Shown here: positions 5,826 through 12,622 of the stretch, one piece after another
Layout: each line of letters opens with the position of its first letter
How positions within the stretch are numbered: position 1 is the stretch's first letter
Source of the DNA: Acidobacteriota bacterium
Lineage (GTDB): Bacteria > Acidobacteriota > Terriglobia > Terriglobales > Acidobacteriaceae
Length of the DNA stretch: 12,622 nucleotides
NCBI GenBank assembly: GCA_021801945.1
Contig: JAKABE010000056.1
Location: 1-12,622, forward strand
Reading direction: 5' to 3'
Notes under the pieces: generated by a model
What the model was told of the DNA's origin: nothing
The model's input: only the letters and a program-made list of their open reading frames with translations
The model's database searches: none
Translations under genes and position numbers: made by a program

Positions 5826-8108
5826 ATGGGAAGTTGGGGCTATTTGATGGCATTCAAGGCTGGAGGCCTAGCTTTTGAGCTCCCGATAAGGCAGCGCCGC
5901 AACTTTCCTGGCGCCTCTACCCGTCCTTGTGAATTACAGTGGAAACCACGGAACCGGGGGGAGATTTTGCGTCAAGCCATTCTGAGCCTACTTGTAACGG
6001 TCATCTGCGGGATGGCGCAGATCGCAGCCCAGCCGGCTTCATTACGCTCGCAAGGGCCACGTGCCGGAATCCTGAGGTCCGCGAAAGAGCCGGGGGGGAT
6101 GCACTCCGGCGCGAGCAACGCTTCCCTAACCCCAATTTTTGATGCGGGCAAGATGGGATCTCCCCTCTGGCTGAACCGTGACTGGCGGGTGGGCATCACG
6201 TCCGACCCAAACGCATCGAGGGCCGACTTCGACGATTCCAGCTGGGCAATACGGGATGCCCATGCCGTGATCGACAAGGTCCCCGAACCAGAGGAGACCG
6301 CCGGCAACCGGATCGAGAGGCAAAGGTCGGGCCAACGAGCAGGGCATGCAGGAACTGGCCGGCGCTATGCCTGGTTCCGGCTCCATATCCGGCTGCCTGC
6401 CAATCACGGGCCGGTTGCGCTCCTTGTTGAGTTGCCCGTCTCGCGGAGCACGCCGTTCGGAATCGGCATCCCCGAGCCGGGGATGGCTGTTTTTGCCAAC
6501 GGCAGGCGTGTTACCCCGCAAGGGCAGAACGGCAATGCCCCAGAGCATTTTCAGCAGATCACGCGCCTCTATGACCTGGATGTGGCGCCCACCCAGACCT
6601 CGCTGGTTCTGGCGGTGAGAACTCTTTATATCCCCTTCGGTTTCGGCGCCTACACCAACTTCTTTGCCACGCGCAGGCTGCTATTGGGCAACCGGCGGGA
6701 TCTAGTGCGCTCCCTGATCATTTGGGAAAATGAAACCCTCTTTACGCGTCTGCCGCAACTGATCTATTCGATTTTGCTGACGGTACTAGGGATCTTTCTG
6801 CTGGCGCTCTTCTTCGCGCAAAAGGGCCACGTCGAATATCTCTGGCTTGCGCTGGAGGAACTGGCCCAGGCGCCTATCGGCTTCGTGGAGCTGGCCGGCA
6901 GCTACGCGCGACTGGACACCTTGTGGTATCAGGCTCTGGTGCTCCAACTTATCCTCGTCTCGGCTTACCTGTTCTTTGAGTTTCTAATCGCATTTCTTTC
7001 GTTGCGGAGGCGCTGGTATATCCACCTGTTGAGCTTTACGGCGCCGGTTCTGGCCGCTGTTGGCCCGACGTTGCTGCTGGTGGGCCGGGGCAGGGCGGTT
7101 GGAGTTGTGCTGGTGGCCGTCTTGCTGTTCAGCGCTTTGTGGATGATTGCCTGGTCGGTCTTTATCTTTACTACCCTCATTTCTGCTACGCTGCGCCGCA
7201 ACTTTGAGGCGGGGCTGCTGCTCATTCCGTTGGTATTCGGCCTGGTGGGCATCATCGAGCCCGTGGTCACGGCGAGCATGGGCGAATGGACAGGGCGTCC
7301 CTACCACTCGCCGCTCACCTTAATGGCTGGCCCCATCCCCATCCACTTTGCCTCGATCGCCGATTTCACAAGCATTCTGGTCATCATCATCATTATCTTC
7401 GGCCGTTTCCTGCGCATTCAGCGCGACCAGCAACGGGCCTCGGGCGAACTGGCCGCCGCGCGCAGCGTACAGGAGCTGATGATTCCCCATGAAAAGCTGG
7501 TCACGCCTGGATTCGAGGTGAACTCGGTCTACAACCCTGCGCAGGAGGTGGGCGGCGATTTCTTCCACGTGCAGCCGACGGATGGAGGATTGCTGGTGGT
7601 GATCGGCGACGTGGCTGGGAAGGGACTGAGCGCAGCGATGAACGTCTCCATGCTGATGGGCGCGCTGCGCCGCACCACGGAGCGAAGTCCGGCGAAGATC
7701 CTGGTCTCGTTGAACCGCGTCCTGGCGGGCAACGAGAGCTTCACCACCTGCCAGGCGGTCTGGTTCGGAGTTGACGGCCAGGCAGTGCTGGCCAACGCCG
7801 GGCACCCGCCTCCTTATCTCAACAGTCAGGAAGTGGCCCTGCCCGGTGGGTTGCCGCTGGGGGTTGTTGCGGATGCGGGCTACGAGGAAGTCAGACTCTA
7901 CATGCACCCCGGCGACCGGTTGCTTTTGCTTTCGGATGGAGTGGTTGAAGCCCGGCAGCCTTCAGGCGAACTGTTTGGCTTCGAGCGGCTGCACAATTTG
8001 AGCAATCAGTCTGCCTTCTATATTGCCGACGCTGCCAAGGCCTTCGGTCAGCAGGACGACATTACTGTACTTACGGTGCGGAGGCTGGCACAGGTGATGG
8101 CCGCCTAG
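5826..8108 (+). CDS. Membrane receptor-like SpoIIE/RsbU family protein phosphatase (760 aa)
   Basis: A PP2C-type serine/threonine phosphatase of the SpoIIE/RsbU class, which normally dephosphorylates an anti-anti-sigma protein in a partner-switching pathway. Residues 48-70 look like a signal peptide; about 110-290 form an extracytoplasmic beta-rich domain (DFDDSSW at 134-140, WFRLHIRLP at 183-191), resembling the sandwich domain of 7TMR-DISM receptors. About seven membrane helices lie at 310-331, 336-357, 367-391, 400-420, 424-450, 460-482 and 505-527. The phosphatase domain fills 540-755 with EVGGDFF (574-580), GDVAGKGL (594-601), NAGHPPP (657-663), LLSDGVVEA (701-709) and QQDDIT (742-747); the metal-binding Asp are all present, so it should be active. 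The start at 5826 has GGGAGG about 8 nt upstream, but a TTG at 5967, where the signal peptide begins, is an alternative. No anti-sigma partner is in the window. Confidence 0.92.
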   Translation: MGSWGYLMAFKAGGLAFELPIRQRRNFPGASTRPCELQWKPRNRGEILRQAILSLLVTVICGMAQIAAQPASLRSQGPRAGILRSAKEPGGMHSGASNASLTPIFDAGKMGSPLWLNRDWRVGITSDPNASRADFDDSSWAIRDAHAVIDKVPEPEETAGNRIERQRSGQRAGHAGTGRRYAWFRLHIRLPANHGPVALLVELPVSRSTPFGIGIPEPGMAVFANGRRVTPQGQNGNAPEHFQQITRLYDLDVAPTQTSLVLAVRTLYIPFGFGAYTNFFATRRLLLGNRRDLVRSLIIWENETLFTRLPQLIYSILLTVLGIFLLALFFAQKGHVEYLWLALEELAQAPIGFVELAGSYARLDTLWYQALVLQLILVSAYLFFEFLIAFLSLRRRWYIHLLSFTAPVLAAVGPTLLLVGRGRAVGVVLVAVLLFSALWMIAWSVFIFTTLISATLRRNFEAGLLLIPLVFGLVGIIEPVVTASMGEWTGRPYHSPLTLMAGPIPIHFASIADFTSILVIIIIIFGRFLRIQRDQQRASGELAAARSVQELMIPHEKLVTPGFEVNSVYNPAQEVGGDFFHVQPTDGGLLVVIGDVAGKGLSAAMNVSMLMGALRRTTERSPAKILVSLNRVLAGNESFTTCQAVWFGVDGQAVLANAGHPPPYLNSQEVALPGGLPLGVVADAGYEEVRLYMHPGDRLLLLSDGVVEARQPSGELFGFERLHNLSNQSAFYIADAAKAFGQQDDITVLTVRRLAQVMAA

Positions 8109-8446
8109 CGGATCAATGTTCTGCGATTGGGCTGGAAGCCTGCGAACCGGCGCGCGAATGGTACGTCTCGCGACAAACTCTTCTGGCCGTGCCAGCCACC
8201 GGACTCTGCAACTATTTGCTTCAGTCGAACGTCCATTTTGGCATAGGTACCTGAGAACATCTGCATAGCGACGCCCCTGCTCCAGGGGGTGCTACGCGCT
8301 TCTTGGCTCGCTCTTGCCCTGACGCCGTGTAAAGGGGCCCGGCTTTCGGATGATAAAGTTATAGATGTCAATCTCTACACACGTTTTGGATTTGAAAGAG
8401 TGTTTCCCACCAATTACAGATTTGTAATTGGACACAAGAGAGAACC
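8109..8446. other. Intergenic region upstream of the efflux operon
   Basis: 338 bp without a convincing gene. Its left part shows no clear terminator for the phosphatase gene. A minus-strand frame at 8105-8371 has no ribosome site or recognisable domain. The right part (from about 8340) is AT-richer and contains the operator-like inverted repeat at 8410-8431. A possible promoter is TTGAAA (8392-8397) with a weak -10, TACAGA (8415-8420), which would lie inside the repeat. The ribosome site before the ATG at 8447 is weak (AAGAGAG). Confidence 0.45.
8410..8431. promoter_or_regulatory. Operator-like perfect inverted repeat before the RND efflux operon
   Basis: CCAATTACA (8410-8418), centre GATT, TGTAATTGG (8423-8431): a perfect 9-bp dyad, AT-rich in contrast to the flanking sequence, 15 bp before the ATG of the adaptor gene. 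Size and form suit a dimeric repressor of the TetR, PadR or MarR type, which often control RND pumps. As RNA it could also form a hairpin just upstream of the ribosome site. No regulator gene is adjacent. Confidence 0.55.
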
Positions 8447-9685
8447 ATGGATCAGCCTTCGCCTGCCTTGCAACCCGCGCCCGCAAATGAGATCTCTGCG
8501 CCTCCCAGGGAGCGCCGTCATCGCTGGGTTTGGGTAATCGTCCTGCTGCTTTTCGGCCTCCTTTTTTATTGGGTCATCCGCCAGCATACCCAGAGCCAAC
8601 GAGCCGTCGCGCGCGGCGGGCGATCTCAGATGATGGGGCCGGTACCGGTCACCACGGCCACCGCAACCCTGGGCAACATGAGCGTTTACCTGAATGCAAT
8701 CGGCACCGTCACGCCCGTCTATACCGACTCCATCACGGCCGAGGTCAGCGGCGTAATCACCGCGGTGCATTACCAGGAAGGGCAATATGTGCACAAGGGC
8801 GATCCGCTGATCGATATCGATCCGCGCCCCTATGCCGCGCAACTCGTCCAGGCGCAGGGCACCTTGGAACGCGATCAGAACGTGCTGGCCGAGGCGCAGA
8901 TGGACCTCAAGCGCTATCAGGTGGCGTGGAAAAAGAACGCCATTCCGCGGCAGACCATGGAAGACCAGGAAAAGACGGTGCTCCAGGATGCGGGAACGGT
9001 GAAGCTCGACCAGGGAGTCGTACAGTTCGACAAGGTGCAGTTAAGTTTCTGCCACATCACTTCGCCCATCGACGGCCGCGTGGGACTGCGTCTCGTCGAT
9101 CCCGGCAACCTGGTTACCGCAAACTCCACCACCACGCTCGTCTCCATTGCCCAGTTTCAACCCATTACGGTTGTATTTGTTCTGGCCGAGGACAGCCTTC
9201 CCGATGTGCTCCAGGAGATGCGGGCCGGCAGGCAGTTGACCGTTCAGGCATATGACCGGACGGAACAGCATCTTCTTGGCACGGGCAAGCTCATCGCCAT
9301 CGATAACCAGATCGACACCACCACCGGCACAGTGAAGCTGCGCGCGCAATTCAACAATGCTGAGGGAACTCTCTTTCCGAATGAGTTTGTCAACACGCGC
9401 CTGCTCGTGAGGACCCTTCACGACCAACTGATGATTCCATCCTCGGCAGTGCAGCACAACGGCAGCGTCGCCTTTGTCTACCTCATCCAGGACGGCAAGG
9501 CCCACATTCGCAACGTCACACCGGGAATCTCTGACAGCGTGAACACCGTGGTCGCAGGACTGAAGCCTGGAGATGTGGTAGCCGATAGCAGTTTTGAAAA
9601 GCTCATCGACGGCTCAACGGTCTTTCGCTCCAAGGTTGCGCTGCCATCCACGTCCTCCGGGACCAGCGGGATCAGCGCGCCATGA
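8447..9685 (+). CDS. mdtA: RND efflux periplasmic adaptor, MdtA-like (412 aa)
   Basis: The membrane-fusion protein that links an RND pump to an outer-membrane channel. A single N-terminal helix (27-45) anchors it in the inner membrane. The lipoyl halves are at about 96-130 (VSGVITAVHYQEGQYVHKGDPL and DPRPY) and 203-235 (SPIDGRVGLRLVDPGNLV), with the alpha-helical hairpin between them. The beta-barrel (238-320) includes AIDNQIDTTTGTVKLRAQF and LFPNEFVN, typical of MdtA, and a membrane-proximal domain (325-395) follows. Length is normal for the family. The last bases overlap the next start codon (ATGA), so the two are translationally coupled. The inverted repeat 15 bp upstream suggests repressor control. 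MdtA of E. coli acts with MdtB and MdtC; the symbol marks similarity, not a proven orthologue, and the substrates are unknown. An outer-membrane channel is not in the window. Confidence 0.92.
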   Translation: MDQPSPALQPAPANEISAPPRERRHRWVWVIVLLLFGLLFYWVIRQHTQSQRAVARGGRSQMMGPVPVTTATATLGNMSVYLNAIGTVTPVYTDSITAEVSGVITAVHYQEGQYVHKGDPLIDIDPRPYAAQLVQAQGTLERDQNVLAEAQMDLKRYQVAWKKNAIPRQTMEDQEKTVLQDAGTVKLDQGVVQFDKVQLSFCHITSPIDGRVGLRLVDPGNLVTANSTTTLVSIAQFQPITVVFVLAEDSLPDVLQEMRAGRQLTVQAYDRTEQHLLGTGKLIAIDNQIDTTTGTVKLRAQFNNAEGTLFPNEFVNTRLLVRTLHDQLMIPSSAVQHNGSVAFVYLIQDGKAHIRNVTPGISDSVNTVVAGLKPGDVVADSSFEKLIDGSTVFRSKVALPSTSSGTSGISAP

Positions 9686-12622
9686 ATCCGTGCCGTCCAT
9701 TTATTCTGCGGCCAGTCGCCACTTCCCTGCTGATGGCCGCCATTCTGCTTGCGGGCATCGTTGCCTTCACGCAACTGCCGGTCTCCGCGCTGCCGCAGGT
9801 TGACTACCCCACGATTCAAGTGCTCACCTTTTATCCCGGCGCCAGCCCAATCGTGATGGCGACCACGGTCACCGCGCCGCTGGAACGTCAGTTCGGCCAG
9901 ATGCAGGGGTTGAGCCAAATGACTTCGACGAGCGCCGGCGGCGTGTCGGTCATCGTGCTCCAGTTCAATCTTGCCTTGGGCCTCGACGTCGCCGAGGAGG
10001 AAGTGCAATCGGCGATCAATGCCGGCCAGACTTATCTGCCATCCGATTTACCCGTGCCGCCGGTCTACAACAAGATCAATCCCGCGGACGCTCCTATTCT
10101 TACCCTCGGGATTACCTCTGACAGCCTGCCCCTTTCCCAGGTCGAGGACCTCATTGACACCCGTCTGGCACCTCGGCTTTCGCAGTTGAGCGGCGTGGGA
10201 CTGGTAAGCATCAGCGGCGGCCAAAAGCCGGCGGTACGCGTCGAGGTCAATCCGGTCGAGCTTTCATCCTACGGTCTGAACATGGAGGACATGCGCACAG
10301 CCTTAGTCCAGGCCAGCGTCAACTCCGCCAAGGGGAACTTCGACGGCCCGCGCCTGGACTATCAGATCGACGCCAACGACCAGATCACAGAAGCCAACCA
10401 GTACAAGAATGTGGTCGTCGCCTACCGCAACGGCGCTCCCGTCTTCGTCAAGGACGTGGCCAACGTCTTCAATGGTGTAGAGAACACCAAGCAGGCGGCA
10501 TGGATGAATGTTTCGCCGGCCGTCATCCTGAACATCCAGCGTCAGCCGGGCGCCAACACCATCACAGTGGTGAAGAACATCCGCGCCGTGCTGCCGCAGT
10601 TGGAGGCGAACCTTCCGGCATCCATCCACATCTCCACGCTGACCGATATGACCACCAGCATCGAGGCCTCGGTCCACGACGTGGAGTTCGAGCTGATGCT
10701 GACCATCGCCCTGGTGGTCATGGTTATCTTCCTGTTTCTGCGCAGCGTCTACGCCACCATTATTCCCAGCGTGGCTGTGCCGGTCTCGCTGGTGGGCACC
10801 TTCGGCGCCATGTACCTGCTCGGCTTCTCGCTGGACAACCTCTCGCTGATGGCTCTCACGATCTCCACCGGCTTCGTGGTGGACGACGCCATCGTGATGA
10901 TCGAGAACATCAGCCGCTTCCTGGAAGAGGGCATGTCTCCGCTAGAGGCCGCACTCAAAGGCTCTGGGCAGATTGGCTTCACCATCATGTCGCTGACGGT
11001 CTCGCTCATTGCCGTGCTCATCCCGCTCTTGTTCATGGGGGGAGTGGTGGGCCGCCTGTTCCGGGAGTTTGCCGTCACCTTGGCCGTCACCATCGTCATC
11101 TCCGCGGTGGTATCGCTAACGCTGACGCCCATGATGTGTTCCCGCATCCTGCGCCATAATCCGGAGGAAAAGCAGGGCCGTTTGTATCGCGCGACAGAGC
11201 ACATGTTCAAGGGCCTGATCGGTTTCTATGGGCGCACACTGAGCGTGGTGCTGCGCTACCAGACCGTCACTCTTCTGGTGGCTGCCGCCACCTTTGTTCT
11301 CACCATCGTTCTCTATATCGAGATTCCGAAGGGCTTTTTCCCGGTGCAGGACACGGGTGTCATCCAAGGTATCTCGCAGGCCTCGCAATCCATCTCATTC
11401 CCTGCCATGGCGGTCAAGCAGCAGGCCCTGGACCGGGTCATTCTTCAGGACCCCGCGGTAGCAAGCCTTTCCTCATTCATCGGTGCGGATGGAATCAACA
11501 CCACGCTCAACAGCGGCCGCATCTCCATCAATCTCAAGCCCATCGACGTGCGCCATATCAGCGCCTCGGACGTCATCCGCCGCCTCCAGCGCAGCCTACA
11601 ACAGGTGCAAGGCATTCACCTCTACATGCAGCCCGTTCAGAACATCACGGTGGATGACCGCGTGACCCGGACCCAGTACCAGTACACGCTCGAAGACCCT
11701 GATACGGACGCGCTGAACATGTGGGCGAACCGGCTCGTGACCCAACTCAAGAAGCTGCCGGAGCTCGAGGACGTGGCCACGGATCAGCAGACCGGCGCGC
11801 GCGCCATCGATCTCATCATCGACCGGGTCACCGCATCGCGGCTAGGCATCGCGCCCACCACCATCGACAACACGCTCTACGATTCTTTCGGCCAGCGCCA
11901 GATCAGCACCCTGTATACCCAGCTCAACCAGTACCACGTGGTGCTGGAAACCGGCCCCCGCTGGCAGCTCAATCCCGAGGACATCAACAATCTCTATATC
12001 CAGTCGAACGCCTCCTCCGGGGCCACGGGCGCGGGTGCGGCCACTTCGTTCTTTGCCTCGGCGTCAGCCTCAGCCGGATCGAACGCATTGACGAGCGGTG
12101 TGCGCTACACGCCGTCTTCGGGAGTTCTTGGCGCACCCCCCAACGTGCTGGCAGGCACGCTCGCAGGCCCCTCGTCCAATCTCACCAGCGTCGCCACGGG
12201 CGCCGACGCCGTTCCACTCAGCGCCATCACCCGGATTGAACCCGCCACGGAATCTCTATCGGTCAATCACCAAGGACAATTCCCGTCGGTTACCGTGTCG
12301 TTCAACCTTGCTCCACATGCTTCCCTGGGCACCGCCATCAGCGACATAAATAAAGTAACGAAGAAACTAGATTTTCCCCACAGCTTGCAGGCTGGTTTTC
12401 AGGGCACGGCCGAGGCTTTTGAGAGCTCACTCTCCAACGAAGCGCTGCTCATCCTGGCCGCGCTGGTCACCGTGTACATCGTGCTGGGCGTTCTCTATGA
12501 GAGCTTCATCCATCCGATCACGATCCTTTCCACGCTGCCCTCGGCCGGTGTGGGCGCGCTGTTGGCGCTTATGCTCACCCGCCAGGACTTAAGCGCCGTG
12601 GCCATCATCGGCATCATCCTGC
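9682..12622 (+). CDS. mdtB: RND multidrug efflux inner-membrane permease, MdtB-like (3' end missing)
   Basis: The proton-driven pump subunit. The start overlaps the adaptor stop by 4 bp (ATGA), and the frame is open to the window edge after 980 codons, against about 1030-1040 for MdtB/MuxB, so most of the protein is here. The N-terminus (FILRPVATSLLMAAILLAG, then LPVSALPQVDYPTIQV and PGASP) is characteristic of the MdtB branch of the HAE-1 family. Helix 4 holds the proton-relay pair Asp401-Asp402 in GFVVDDAIV. PLERQFGQM (70-78) and KGFFPVQDTG (about 550-559) fit the porter domain. The second helix bundle begins near residue 920, and the essential lysine of the GIVKKNA segment would lie just beyond the edge. 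Residues about 777-843 form an Ala/Ser/Gly/Thr-rich insertion between LYIQSN and VPLSAI, where relatives usually have a short loop. In E. coli MdtB pairs with MdtC; a second permease gene may follow. Confidence 0.93.
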   Translation, partial: MNPCRPFILRPVATSLLMAAILLAGIVAFTQLPVSALPQVDYPTIQVLTFYPGASPIVMATTVTAPLERQFGQMQGLSQMTSTSAGGVSVIVLQFNLALGLDVAEEEVQSAINAGQTYLPSDLPVPPVYNKINPADAPILTLGITSDSLPLSQVEDLIDTRLAPRLSQLSGVGLVSISGGQKPAVRVEVNPVELSSYGLNMEDMRTALVQASVNSAKGNFDGPRLDYQIDANDQITEANQYKNVVVAYRNGAPVFVKDVANVFNGVENTKQAAWMNVSPAVILNIQRQPGANTITVVKNIRAVLPQLEANLPASIHISTLTDMTTSIEASVHDVEFELMLTIALVVMVIFLFLRSVYATIIPSVAVPVSLVGTFGAMYLLGFSLDNLSLMALTISTGFVVDDAIVMIENISRFLEEGMSPLEAALKGSGQIGFTIMSLTVSLIAVLIPLLFMGGVVGRLFREFAVTLAVTIVISAVVSLTLTPMMCSRILRHNPEEKQGRLYRATEHMFKGLIGFYGRTLSVVLRYQTVTLLVAAATFVLTIVLYIEIPKGFFPVQDTGVIQGISQASQSISFPAMAVKQQALDRVILQDPAVASLSSFIGADGINTTLNSGRISINLKPIDVRHISASDVIRRLQRSLQQVQGIHLYMQPVQNITVDDRVTRTQYQYTLEDPDTDALNMWANRLVTQLKKLPELEDVATDQQTGARAIDLIIDRVTASRLGIAPTTIDNTLYDSFGQRQISTLYTQLNQYHVVLETGPRWQLNPEDINNLYIQSNASSGATGAGAATSFFASASASAGSNALTSGVRYTPSSGVLGAPPNVLAGTLAGPSSNLTSVATGADAVPLSAITRIEPATESLSVNHQGQFPSVTVSFNLAPHASLGTAISDINKVTKKLDFPHSLQAGFQGTAEAFESSLSNEALLILAALVTVYIVLGVLYESFIHPITILSTLPSAGVGALLALMLTRQDLSAVAIIGIIL

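Noticed and set aside
8105..8371. Minus-strand frame in the gap before the efflux operon.
   Set aside because: No ribosome site, no domain and odd composition. Treated as non-coding.
10500..11159. Out-of-frame plus-strand frame of 219 codons within the RND permease.
   Set aside because: The permease frame through this region shows unmistakable RND motifs, and the other frame is His/Arg-rich noise.

Overview
The window looks like a chromosomal stretch from a moderately GC-rich Gram-negative bacterium, most likely an Acidobacteriota (Terriglobia/Acidobacteriia type). This is inferred from protein style: secreted M48 metallopeptidases with the NAFALPGGFFYVNSGL core, a membrane SpoIIE/PP2C phosphatase with a long extracytoplasmic N-terminus, and an MdtA/MdtB-type RND pump. 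I could not run a search, so the assignment is tentative. I see no rRNA, tRNA, CRISPR array or complete insertion sequence.

Left part (1-2150). A small lipoprotein gene and a YbhB/YbcL-type PEBP (Raf-kinase-inhibitor-like) gene read rightwards. The PEBP gene has two credible starts, one giving an exported form and one a cytoplasmic form. Convergent to it is a small excisionase-type (MerR-like) helix-turn-helix protein, with a plausible promoter and an inverted repeat at its expected transcription start. A poorly populated stretch follows, then an unrecognised small membrane-anchored protein on the minus strand.

Middle part (2250-5710), all minus strand. This is a tandem family of exported M48 zinc metallopeptidases. 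Two intact paralogues (432 and 429 aa) are colinear without gaps over about 290 residues and keep the HExxH...E zinc site. Downstream of them lies a third, decayed copy. It keeps only the leader, signal peptide and proline-rich linker; its ATG is now CTG, it carries a one-base frameshift, and it stops soon after the first conserved cysteine. A long imperfect hairpin sits just after the stop codon of the first intact gene.

Right part (5826-12622), plus strand. Divergent from the peptidases is a 760-aa receptor-like phosphatase: extracytoplasmic beta-sandwich-like domain, about seven membrane helices and a C-terminal SpoIIE/RsbU phosphatase domain. After a 338-bp gap, which ends with a perfect 9-bp inverted repeat just before the next start codon, comes an RND efflux operon: an MdtA-like membrane-fusion protein overlapping by 4 bp an MdtB-like inner-membrane permease. 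The permease runs off the end of the window after about 980 codons and carries an unusual Ala/Ser/Gly-rich insertion.

I found no clearly new multi-gene system. The most interesting points are the decaying M48 array with its conserved linker and tail motifs, the operator-like palindrome before the efflux operon, the hairpin behind the M48 gene, and the permease insertion.
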